Positions 36,070-44,357 of a stretch of DNA of 64,000 nt are shown in pieces (position 1 is the first letter of the stretch; every line of letters begins with the position of its first letter). The notes under the pieces are model-generated. The model searched no databases. It was not told the DNA's origin and worked only from the letters and a program-made list of their open reading frames with translations. Both the position numbers and the translations under genes were made by a program. This DNA comes from Mariniphaga sp. (lineage in GTDB: Bacteria; Bacteroidota; Bacteroidia; Bacteroidales; Prolixibacteraceae). The stretch spans positions 1 to 64,000 of the forward strand of contig JAGXGA010000019.1 of assembly GCA_024636975.1 (NCBI GenBank). The letters run 5' to 3'.

Positions 36070-37515
36070 ATGACAGATCAAGATAAAATATTATCGGAAG
36101 TAACCCAGGGAGAGTACAAATATGGGTTTTTCTCTGATATAGAAACAGATATAATAGACAGGGGATTAAGCGAAGATGTAATCAGGATTATCTCGGAGAA
36201 AAAGAATGAGCCTGATTTCATGTTGGAATTCCGTTTGAATGCCTACCGGAAATGGCTTAAGATGAAGATGCCTAACTGGGCTTACCTGAAGGTTCCACCA
36301 ATTGATTTTCAGGACATAAGCTATTATGCGGCACCACGAAAAAAGCCGCAATATGAAAGCCTTGACGAGGTTGATCCGGAATTGCTTGAAACGTTTAACA
36401 AACTGGGAATTCCGTTGGAAGAACAGAAGCACCTGGCAGGAGTGGCCGTGGATGCAGTACTTGACAGTGTATCGGTAAAAACTACATTCAGGGAAGTATT
36501 GGCCGAACAAGGTATTATTTTCTGTTCGTTCAGTGATGCCCTACAGAATCATCCTGATTTGGTGCGCAAGTACCTTGGGCAGTCAGTTCCGGTTGCCGAC
36601 AATTTTTTTGCGGCGCTGAATTCGGCAGTTTTCAGTGATGGCTCGTTCTGCTACATTCCAAAAGGAGTGCGCTGTCCTATGGAGCTTTCCACTTACTTCA
36701 GGATTAATTCTGCAAATACAGGTCAGTTTGAGCGTACCCTTATTATTGCCGATGACGATAGTTACGTCAGTTACCTTGAAGGGTGTACCGCGCCTATGCG
36801 CGATGAAAACCAGCTCCATGCAGCTGTGGTTGAAATTATTGCCCTCGACCGTGCCGAAGTAAAATATTCTACCGTTCAGAACTGGTATCCAGGCGACAAA
36901 AACGGGAAAGGTGGTATTTATAATTTCGTAACCAAACGGGGTGTTTGCCGTGGTGTTTCTTCAAAAATCAGCTGGACTCAGGTGGAAACCGGTTCAGCAA
37001 TTACATGGAAATACCCAAGCTGTATATTACTGGGAGACAATTCGGTTGGTGAATTTAACTCAGTTGCCGTTACCAATAACCATCAGCAGGCGGATACGGG
37101 TTCAAAAATGATCCATATCGGGAAAAATACTAAAAGCACTATTATATCGAAAGGTATTTCAGCCGGAAAAAGTAACAATTCATACCGCGGCCTTGTGAAA
37201 GTAATGCCGGGAGCCACGAATTCAAGGAATTTCTCGCAGTGCGATTCGCTGTTGCTGAACGATACATGCGGAGCCCACACTTTTCCATATATTGAAGTAG
37301 GAAATAAATCGTCAATTGTAGAACATGAGGCGACTACTTCAAAAATAGGTGAAGACCAGATATTCTATTGCAACCAGCGTGGAATAGATACAGAAAAAGC
37401 CATAGGCATGATAGTAAACGGCTATGCAAAAGAGGTGCTGAACAAACTGCCGATGGAATTTGCAGTGGAAGCACAAAAGCTGTTGCAAATCAGTCTTGAA
37501 GGCAGTGTTGGGTAA
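36070..37515 (+). CDS. sufB: Fe-S cluster assembly scaffold protein SufB
   Basis: SufB is the scaffold subunit of the SufBC2D complex, on which new Fe-S clusters are built. The 481-residue protein shows the conserved '[26 protein letters not shown]' region split by family hallmarks ('[21 protein letters not shown]', 'QCDSLLLND', '[18 protein letters not shown]'), which form the right-handed beta-helix core. Length is typical of SufB. It begins the suf operon, 78 bases before sufC. Confidence 0.97.
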   Translation: MTDQDKILSEVTQGEYKYGFFSDIETDIIDRGLSEDVIRIISEKKNEPDFMLEFRLNAYRKWLKMKMPNWAYLKVPPIDFQDISYYAAPRKKPQYESLDEVDPELLETFNKLGIPLEEQKHLAGVAVDAVLDSVSVKTTFREVLAEQGIIFCSFSDALQNHPDLVRKYLGQSVPVADNFFAALNSAVFSDGSFCYIPKGVRCPMELSTYFRINSANTGQFERTLIIADDDSYVSYLEGCTAPMRDENQLHAAVVEIIALDRAEVKYSTVQNWYPGDKNGKGGIYNFVTKRGVCRGVSSKISWTQVETGSAITWKYPSCILLGDNSVGEFNSVAVTNNHQQADTGSKMIHIGKNTKSTIISKGISAGKSNNSYRGLVKVMPGATNSRNFSQCDSLLLNDTCGAHTFPYIEVGNKSSIVEHEATTSKIGEDQIFYCNQRGIDTEKAIGMIVNGYAKEVLNKLPMEFAVEAQKLLQISLEGSVG

Positions 37516-37593
37516 AGTACCAAACGACAAATTATTTGATGTTAAATATGAGCACTACAGAATAACAAGGTGCTCAAAATTAGAATACTAAAA

Positions 37594-38349
37594 ATGTTAT
37601 CAATAAAAGACTTATATGTTTCCATAGATGGGAACGAGATCCTTAAAGGTATTAACCTGGAAGTAAAGCCGGGAGAAATTCATGCTATTATGGGGCCCAA
37701 CGGCTCAGGAAAAAGTACGCTTGCAAATGTTTTGGCGGGTAAAGAAGAATTTGAAGTAACCCAGGGAGAAGTAACCTATATGGGAGAAGACCTGCTTGAA
37801 ATGGCTCCTGAAGACCGTGCTACAAGTGGTTTGTTTCTTAGCTTCCAGTATCCGGTGGAAATTCCTGGTGTACCTATGGTAAATTTTTTGAAGACCGCAG
37901 TAAACCAGCACAGAATAGCAAGAGGCGAGAAAGAGCTTACAGCTGGTGAATTTCTTAAGCTTATGCGCGAGAAAAAAGAGATGATTGATATGGATACACA
38001 GTTAACCAACCGTTCGGTAAATGAAGGGTTCTCAGGCGGTGAAAAGAAGAAAAATGAAATCTTCCAGATGGCATTGCTTGAACCGAAACTTGCTATTCTG
38101 GATGAAACCGATTCAGGCCTGGATATTGATGCGCTTAAGACAGTGGCACATGGTGTGAATGCCTTAAAAACACCAAATAATGCCACTATTATTATTACCC
38201 ATTACCAGAGGCTGCTGGATTACATTATTCCCGATCATGTGCATGTTTTATACAAAGGCAGGATGGTAAAATCGGGAGGACGTGAACTGGCCCTTGAACT
38301 GGAAGAAAAAGGGTACGATTGGGTTAAACAAGAAAATGCATTGCAATAA
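37594..38349 (+). CDS. sufC: Fe-S assembly ATPase SufC
   Basis: SufC is the ABC-type ATPase that drives the SufBCD scaffold. I chose the ATG at 37594 (MLSIKDLYVSIDG), since a GTG eight codons upstream adds a non-conserved extension. The 251-residue product has Walker A 'GPNGSGKST', the signature 'FSGGEKKKNE' and Walker B 'LAILDETDSGLD', plus the H-loop 'IITHYQ'. Its stop overlaps the sufD start by one base (ATAATGA), so the two are translationally coupled. Confidence 0.96.
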   Translation: MLSIKDLYVSIDGNEILKGINLEVKPGEIHAIMGPNGSGKSTLANVLAGKEEFEVTQGEVTYMGEDLLEMAPEDRATSGLFLSFQYPVEIPGVPMVNFLKTAVNQHRIARGEKELTAGEFLKLMREKKEMIDMDTQLTNRSVNEGFSGGEKKKNEIFQMALLEPKLAILDETDSGLDIDALKTVAHGVNALKTPNNATIIITHYQRLLDYIIPDHVHVLYKGRMVKSGGRELALELEEKGYDWVKQENALQ

Positions 38350-39716
38350 TGAGTGTTATAACAGAAAAAGCAGATTTATCACTAAAATATGCCGCACATT
38401 ATAACGAAGTAAAGGAAAGCCTTCGTGAAGGCTCACCCCAAATAATGAATGATTTGCGGGGGACCGCCCTTCAGGATTTTATCAGGCAGGGTATTCCCAC
38501 ACGTAAAGTGGAAAACTATAAATACACCAACCTGCAACCTTCCTTTACTCCTGAATATGAGTTCATTCATCAACGCATAACGACAGAAGTTGATCTGAAT
38601 GCAATTTTCAGGTGTGATGTGCCTCAGCTTGATACCCACCTGGCTTTCGTATCGAACGGATGGTTCTATGAGAACAACCGTCAGTTGAGTGAGCTGCCAG
38701 AAGGAGTCCTTCTTGGGAGCCTCGAGAAGATGGCAACAGAACAACCCGGGTTGCTTGCTAAGTTTGCAACACTTGCAAGCACTGCAGATGATCCGATGGT
38801 TGCATTGAATGCTCTTTATGCCAAAGACGGCTATTTTTTGTATGTTCCCCGTAACGCCAGGGTTGAAAAACCGATTCAGCTCATTAACCTGCTTCAGTCG
38901 GAAAATGATACTTTTGTTACCCAACGGAATTTTATTCACATAGAAGAAGGTGCCCACGTAAAGCTTATATTATGTGACCACACCATGAACCTTAACAAAT
39001 ATCTGAGCAATTCGGTAACAGAAATTTTTGTCGGACAAAATGCTTCCCTTGAATATTATGCACTGCAAAATCATCATAACAATTCAGCCAGTATAAATTC
39101 AGTATTTATTCACCAGGAACGGGATTCAACGGCCAATACGCTGTATTCAACATTGCATGGGGGATTGATCAGAAATAATCTGAAGTTCATTCTTGATGGC
39201 GAAAATGCCGAAGCCAATTTATATGGGATGGCTTTTATTGACCGACAACAGCATGTTGACAATTTCACCCAGGTAATCCATGCAAAACCGCATTGTCAGA
39301 GCAACCAGATATATAAAAACGTTCTGGACGATGAATCAACAGGAGCGTTTTCAGGCAGAATTCATGTTGTGAGGGATGCACAAAAAACAAATGCCTTTCA
39401 GCGTAACAACAACCTGTTACTTACCGACAAGGCCCTAATGCAAACAAAACCACAGCTAATCATTGATGCCGATGATGTTAAATGTAGCCATGGTGCCACA
39501 ATCGGACAAATAGATGAAGATGCTTTGTTCTATTTGCGTGCCAGGGGGATTGAAGAAAAAATGGCCCGGCTTATGATGATGAATGCATTTACCCATGAAG
39601 TTATTCAGCAGGTGAAAGTTGAACCCTTGCGTGACCGCATTGATGAACTTGTTGATAAACGGTTGCGGGGCGAAATGGCAAGATGCCATGATTGTGCCTA
39701 TAACTGTGAAAGTTAA
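38349..39716 (+). CDS. sufD: Fe-S assembly protein SufD
   Basis: SufD pairs with SufB in the scaffold complex and helps iron entry. The 455-residue protein has a helical N-terminal part, a beta-helix core, and the C-terminal signature 'DVKCSHGATIGQIDEDALFYLRARG' (given here in part: 'CSHGATIGQIDEDALFYL'). Length is typical. It is coupled to sufC by a start/stop overlap and followed by a strong terminator, which separates it from sufS. Confidence 0.95.
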   Translation: MSVITEKADLSLKYAAHYNEVKESLREGSPQIMNDLRGTALQDFIRQGIPTRKVENYKYTNLQPSFTPEYEFIHQRITTEVDLNAIFRCDVPQLDTHLAFVSNGWFYENNRQLSELPEGVLLGSLEKMATEQPGLLAKFATLASTADDPMVALNALYAKDGYFLYVPRNARVEKPIQLINLLQSENDTFVTQRNFIHIEEGAHVKLILCDHTMNLNKYLSNSVTEIFVGQNASLEYYALQNHHNNSASINSVFIHQERDSTANTLYSTLHGGLIRNNLKFILDGENAEANLYGMAFIDRQQHVDNFTQVIHAKPHCQSNQIYKNVLDDESTGAFSGRIHVVRDAQKTNAFQRNNNLLLTDKALMQTKPQLIIDADDVKCSHGATIGQIDEDALFYLRARGIEEKMARLMMMNAFTHEVIQQVKVEPLRDRIDELVDKRLRGEMARCHDCAYNCES

Positions 39717-39740
39717 AGAAAAATCTAAATGATATATCAG

Positions 39741-39784
39741 CACCCGCAATTTTTAAAACTTTTAAATTTGCGGGTGTTTTTTTT
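39741..39784 (+). terminator. Factor-independent terminator after sufD
   Basis: Stem CACCCGCAA (from 39741) pairs with TTGCGGGTG (ending 39776), and an eight-T run follows directly. It starts 25 bases after the sufD stop. Because sufS lies downstream on the same strand, the terminator implies separate or attenuated expression of sufS. Confidence 0.8.
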
Positions 39785-39902
39785 GCTGTGCAGCTGTAAA
39801 TTTTCTCCACAACCGGTTTCAAATGGTTCTTAAGCAATGAAAAAAAATTTATGCAGGTTCAAAATGCTTTTTTACCTTTAACGTTTGTTTAATAGAACAA
39901 CA

Positions 39903-41123
39903 ATGAGTTACGATATTCAAAAAATAAGGAGTTGGTTTCCTGTTCTTTCTCAGCAGGTCTTCAATAAGCCTTTAGTGTATTTCGACAATGCAGCTTCAAC
40001 TCAGAAGCCGGTTCAGGTTTTGAATGCACTACAAAAACTGCATAATGAATTTTATGGCAACATACACCGTGCAGCACATTATATGGCCGATAAAACTACC
40101 CTGGAATTTGAGGCCGTGCGTGATAAAGTAAAAGATTTTATCAATGCAGGAAGCCGGGAAGAAATTATTTTCACTAAAGGTACAACCGAAAGTGCCAATC
40201 TGGTTGCCGCTTCCTACGGGGAACAATTTCTTACCCGCGGAAGCGAGATAATTGTTTCTGAAATGGAGCATCATTCTAATATTGTCCCATGGCAGTTAGT
40301 TGCTCTTAACAAAGGGGCCAAAATAGTAAAGCTTCCGGTTTCCGAATCGGGAGAATTGCAAACAGGACTGCTACCTGAACTTATTAATTCAAAAACCCGC
40401 CTGATATCAGTAACGCATGTTTCCAATGTGCTTGGAACCATTAACCCGATAAAACAGATTATAGAAACAGCGCATGTCAGGAATATACCTGTTTTTATTG
40501 ATGGTGCACAGGCTGTCCAGCATATCCCGGTAGACGTTCAGGAACTGGATGCCGATTTTTATGCATTTTCTGCACATAAAATGTATGGACCCAACGGTGT
40601 GGGAGTTTTATATGGAAAGAAAAAGTGGCTGGAGCAATTACCTCCCTACCAGGGAGGAGGAGAAATGATTTCAGAAGTAACCTTTGAAAAAACCACGTTC
40701 AGCGAGATTCCTTTTAAGTTTGAGGCAGGAACACCAAACATTACCGGTGTTGCGGCATTCGGGGCAGCCATTGACCTGCTACAGGAAATAGGACTGGATA
40801 ATATTTCAGCCTGGGAACATGATTTGCTTGAATATGCTACATCAAGACTAAAAGGCATTAACGGATTAAAAATATTTGGTGAAGCTCCCAAAAAATCAGG
40901 AGTTATTTCGTTTCTCATCGACGAAATTCACCCTTTCGATATTGGTGCACTGCTCGACAAAATGGGAGTTGCCGTGCGTACCGGTCACCATTGCGCCGAC
41001 CCATTGATGAAGTTTTACAATATTCCGGGTACAATTAGAGCATCGTTTGGAATTTATAATACTAAAGATGAAATTGACCTCTTTATGGATTCATTAAAGC
41101 GGGCAAAGGAATTATTGAATTAA
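39903..41123 (+). CDS. sufS: Cysteine desulfurase SufS
   Basis: SufS is a PLP enzyme that takes sulfur from cysteine for Fe-S cluster assembly. I chose the ATG at 39903 (MSYDIQKIRSWFPVL); an in-frame upstream start adds six residues. The 406-residue product has 'YFDNAASTQKP' at the N-terminus, the PLP lysine in 'YAFSAHKMYGPNGVG', and the active-site cysteine in 'RTGHHCADPLM', the group II desulfurase pattern. A -7-like TACCTTTA lies at 39873-39880, but it is weak. Confidence 0.96.
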   Translation: MSYDIQKIRSWFPVLSQQVFNKPLVYFDNAASTQKPVQVLNALQKLHNEFYGNIHRAAHYMADKTTLEFEAVRDKVKDFINAGSREEIIFTKGTTESANLVAASYGEQFLTRGSEIIVSEMEHHSNIVPWQLVALNKGAKIVKLPVSESGELQTGLLPELINSKTRLISVTHVSNVLGTINPIKQIIETAHVRNIPVFIDGAQAVQHIPVDVQELDADFYAFSAHKMYGPNGVGVLYGKKKWLEQLPPYQGGGEMISEVTFEKTTFSEIPFKFEAGTPNITGVAAFGAAIDLLQEIGLDNISAWEHDLLEYATSRLKGINGLKIFGEAPKKSGVISFLIDEIHPFDIGALLDKMGVAVRTGHHCADPLMKFYNIPGTIRASFGIYNTKDEIDLFMDSLKRAKELLN

Positions 41124-41174
41124 ATCAATTTGCTCGTAAGTTTAAAAATTCCATTGTTCCAATTAAATCGAAAC

Positions 41175-42140
41175 ATGAAGAAACACCTTCCCGATTGGTT
41201 TATTACAGGTCTTCTGCTAATGATTGTATTTGCCTGGGTAAAGCCCGGCATTGCAATGGGCCAGGGACTGTTAAATTTAGGATTGATAATTGATATCGGG
41301 GTTGTGCTTATATTCTTCTTTTATGGATTAAAGCTTGATCCGGGAAAGTTAAAAGCGGGTATGAGTAACTGGCGAATGCATGCAGCCATTCAGCTAACTA
41401 CCTTTCTTGTTTTCCCGATGTTAATTCTGCCTTTTTATCCGATAATGAAGGGCACTAATCTGGAGTTGTTCTGGATGGGGATGTTTTTTCTGGCAGCGTT
41501 GCCTTCCACGGTTTCATCCTCTGTTGTTATGGTCTCCATTGCCGGCGGTAATATACCCGGGGCTATTTTCAACGCCAGCATATCAGGTATTATTGGTATT
41601 TTAGTCACACCTTTCTGGATGGGCCTTTTTCTTTCCGCACAATCGGCAGGTTTCGATTTCTCGAATGTGTTGATTCAACTAATTACACAAATTATCGTCC
41701 CCGTAATAGCCGGTTTGCTGCTGCATCGTTTTTTAATTCACTGGTTACTGCCGCACCTGCCAAAGCTGGCAGCATTCGATAAAATAATTATACTGCTCAT
41801 TGTGTATGAATCCTTCAGTAAATCGTTTATGGCAGGCATTTTTTCAGAAGTAAGCTGGGCAGCACTCGCCGGTTTGTGCGTGGCAGTTGTTGTGTTGTTT
41901 TTCCTGATCCTGAATTTCACAGGTTTTCTTGCACAAAAAATGCATTTTAACAAGGAGGACCGAATAACGCTCCAGTTTGCCGGGACCAAAAAATCGCTGG
42001 TACATGGTTCGGTATTTGCCAGTGTATTGTTTACCGGTATCAGTGGTGCCGGAATATGGCTGCTACCCATTATGATTTACCATAGCTTTCAGTTGTTTTA
42101 TATTAGCCTGATTGCCCGAAGAATGCAAGCTGCGGACTGA
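41175..42140 (+). CDS. SBF-like bile acid:sodium symporter family transporter
   Basis: The 321-residue product (ATG at 41175, MKKHLPDWFITG; the upstream TTG start is less likely) is a membrane protein of about ten helices of the SBF-like branch of the bile acid:sodium symporter superfamily (yeast YCH-type). 'GLILDIGVVLIFFFYGLKLD'-like and 'AALPSTVSSSVVMVSIAGGN' segments are typical, the latter being the crossover region that binds sodium in homologues. Substrate is unknown. It sits between sufS and sufE on the same strand, so it may share a transcript with Fe-S assembly genes, but a mechanistic link is not shown. Confidence 0.85.
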   Translation: MKKHLPDWFITGLLLMIVFAWVKPGIAMGQGLLNLGLIIDIGVVLIFFFYGLKLDPGKLKAGMSNWRMHAAIQLTTFLVFPMLILPFYPIMKGTNLELFWMGMFFLAALPSTVSSSVVMVSIAGGNIPGAIFNASISGIIGILVTPFWMGLFLSAQSAGFDFSNVLIQLITQIIVPVIAGLLLHRFLIHWLLPHLPKLAAFDKIIILLIVYESFSKSFMAGIFSEVSWAALAGLCVAVVVLFFLILNFTGFLAQKMHFNKEDRITLQFAGTKKSLVHGSVFASVLFTGISGAGIWLLPIMIYHSFQLFYISLIARRMQAAD

Positions 42141-42311
42141 GCATCTAAAGCTTTATATCAAACAGCCAAAATCCTTCTCAATGGATAAATTTTTAGTTGG
42201 TATAAGGAAAATTCTTATTTCACAACACATTTCAAACAAATTAACAGGGATAATTTGGGTTCAATTAAAAATTTCCGACATTTGTATCCTTTAATTTGAG
42301 AAAGAAAAACC

Positions 42312-42746
42312 ATGACAATAGAAGATGTTCAACAAGAGATAATAGAAGAGTTTTCAGTTTATGAAGACTGGATGGATAAATATGGGTACCTGATTGACCT
42401 GGGTAATCAACTTGAAGATCTCGACCCAAAAGAAAAAACGGACCAGAATTTGATAAAGGGATGTCAGTCGAGGGTCTGGTTGGTAGCAGAAAAAAATAAC
42501 GGCAAACTTCAATTTAAAGGAGAGAGTGATGCTGTAATTGTAAAAGGTCTGGTGGCTCTTCTTTTAAGAGTAGTTTCAGATCGCACTCCCAAAGAGATTG
42601 CAGAGAACGAACTGCATTTTATTGATGATCTGGGATTGAAGCAGCACCTTTCGCCAACACGCGCCAACGGGCTGTTGGCTATGGTAAAACAAATCAAATT
42701 GTATGCTGTTGCATACAATAGGTTGGAAACTGAAGGAGGGAAATAA
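42312..42746 (+). CDS. sufE: Sulfur acceptor protein SufE
   Basis: SufE receives persulfide sulfur from SufS and passes it to the SufBCD scaffold. The 144-residue protein has the active-site cysteine in 'LIKGCQSRVWLV' (about residue 56) and the helical family pattern 'FIDDLGLKQHLSPTRANGL'. Length is typical. It lies 2 bases before the MIP18-family gene, forming a pair with it. Confidence 0.95.
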   Translation: MTIEDVQQEIIEEFSVYEDWMDKYGYLIDLGNQLEDLDPKEKTDQNLIKGCQSRVWLVAEKNNGKLQFKGESDAVIVKGLVALLLRVVSDRTPKEIAENELHFIDDLGLKQHLSPTRANGLLAMVKQIKLYAVAYNRLETEGGK

Positions 42747-42748
42747 AA

Positions 42749-43054
42749 ATGGACAAAAGAATAGATCTGATAATAGCAAACCTGAAAGAGGTTTTTGATC
42801 CTGAAATACCGGTGAATGTTTACGATTTGGGTTTGATTTATAATGTTGACGTGGATGAAAACAACATCGCCAATATTGTAATGACACTAACAGCTCCCGG
42901 ATGCCCGGTAGTTGATATTTTAATGGACGATGTTACCCAGGCAGCACGTTCGGTAGAGGGAATTGAGAATGTAAATGTTGATTTAACCTTCGAACCGCCA
43001 TGGGATAAATCAATGATGAGCGAAGAAGCCCGACTGGAGCTGGGGTTTTTCTAA
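42749..43054 (+). CDS. sufT: MIP18/DUF59-family Fe-S maturation protein (SufT-like)
   Basis: The 101-residue protein is a single DUF59 domain with 'FDPEIPVNVYDLGLIY' and 'LTAPGCPVVDIL', where the Cys lies in the conserved 'TxxxCP' position, and a 'FEPPWD' end. Family members help mature Fe-S proteins; SufT and PaaD-like forms share this fold. Its start is 2 bases after sufE, so it is coupled to it. The symbol is given by context and size. Confidence 0.85.
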   Translation: MDKRIDLIIANLKEVFDPEIPVNVYDLGLIYNVDVDENNIANIVMTLTAPGCPVVDILMDDVTQAARSVEGIENVNVDLTFEPPWDKSMMSEEARLELGFF

Positions 43055-43122
43055 TTTATCAGCATTTTATTTGATTCGTTTTCCTATGTTACCGGGATAT
43101 TGATGCTATTTAATTTTTTCGC

Positions 43123-44058
43123 ATGTTAAATCCAGATGGCACCTTACAGCTAATTAAATCGAAAGCAACAGAACTGGGCTTTTTGGAATGTGCTGTTTTA
43201 CCTGTCGGTTACCTGGAAGAAGAGAAAGAACATTATCAAAAATGGCTGGATGCAGAGATGCAGGGGGAAATGGATTACATGACACGGAACATTGAAAAAC
43301 GATTTGACCCTCGCCTGCTTTTCGAAAATGCCAAATCAATTGTAGTTGTACTGCAGAACTACTTTCCTGAAGAAACACAGCAGGATCCTGAAGCACCTGT
43401 TTTATCGAAATATGCCTATGGGACCGATTACCACTTCATTATAAAGGATAAGCTTCAGAAATTACTCGATTACATCCAGGAAATAAACGGCCCCTGCAGT
43501 GCACGTCCGTTCACTGATTCGGCACCTTTACTGGAGAAGGCCTGGGCGCGGCGGGCAGGATTGGGATGGATCGGTAAAAACAGCAACCTACTTTCCACAC
43601 GGCACGGCAGTTTTTTCTTTATAGGCGAACTGGTTCTGGATGTGGAACTACCTTACGATAACCCTAAACTGGTTAGCGACTACTGTGGTACGTGTACACG
43701 GTGCATCGATGCCTGTCCTACCAAAGCAATAGTGGCCAACCGGGTAGTGGATGCCCGTAAATGCATTTCTTACCAGACCATCGAATTAAAAGGTGACCTG
43801 GATGAAAATCTGAAGGGTAGCTTTGAGAAACGGGTATTCGGTTGCGACATCTGCCAGGATGTATGCCCCTGGAACCTTAAATCATTTCCACATGAGGAAC
43901 CCGGTTTTGAACCTCATCCCGATTTGCTGAAACTTACCCGTAACGAATGGCACACCATGGAAAAGGATCGTTTTAATGAAATATTTATAAATTCTGCTGT
44001 TAAACGGGCCGGGTATAAAGGATTAAAAAGAAATCTAAAATTCATCCAGGATTCCTGA
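43123..44058 (+). CDS. queG: Epoxyqueuosine reductase QueG, short form
   Basis: QueG carries out the final step of queuosine tRNA modification, reducing epoxyqueuosine with a cobalamin cofactor. The 311-residue protein has the catalytic Asp132 in 'TDSAPLLEKAWARRAGLG', a first 4Fe-4S ligand set Cys188-x2-Cys191-x2-Cys194-x3-Cys198 ('CGTCTRCIDACP'), and a second set including Cys241, Cys244 and Cys248 ('CDICQDVCPWN'). It is shorter than enterobacterial homologues, which carry a C-terminal HEAT-like domain; the shorter form is common in Bacteroidetes as far as I recall. It follows the Fe-S genes and needs their products. Confidence 0.95.
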   Translation: MLNPDGTLQLIKSKATELGFLECAVLPVGYLEEEKEHYQKWLDAEMQGEMDYMTRNIEKRFDPRLLFENAKSIVVVLQNYFPEETQQDPEAPVLSKYAYGTDYHFIIKDKLQKLLDYIQEINGPCSARPFTDSAPLLEKAWARRAGLGWIGKNSNLLSTRHGSFFFIGELVLDVELPYDNPKLVSDYCGTCTRCIDACPTKAIVANRVVDARKCISYQTIELKGDLDENLKGSFEKRVFGCDICQDVCPWNLKSFPHEEPGFEPHPDLLKLTRNEWHTMEKDRFNEIFINSAVKRAGYKGLKRNLKFIQDS

Positions 44059-44357
44059 AAATCTTTCTGCCCTGTTTAACCTCGGAAAATCAACAGTCAT
44101 CTGTTGCCGGATAGATCTCCTTTAAATAAATTTCAGCCAAAATAAAGATATACTTTGTAAAGGAAAATGAATTTTGTAACCCGGTGACAGGAATTACGTC
44201 TTTACATACAGCAATTGCTCAGGCTTACACAAGCAGGTAATAGAAACAGAAAAACTAAAGTTATACTTATGTCTGTATTAAGGGAAATGATTATCTTGAG
44301 TGTCATAATTACAGAAAGTTGGATTTCTATATTTTTATTCAATTAAAATCCTGAACA
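44059..44357. other. Intergenic stretch with no recognised feature
   Basis: About 300 bases between queG and the MG2/plug gene. I see no gene, tRNA or strong hairpin. TACTTTG at 44151-44157 resembles a -7 box but is one base short of the consensus. Confidence 0.5.

Noticed and set aside
44059-44357. tRNA or small RNA in the gap before the MG2 gene
   Set aside because: No cloverleaf arms or CCA-type acceptor stem could be found in this or any other gap by eye.
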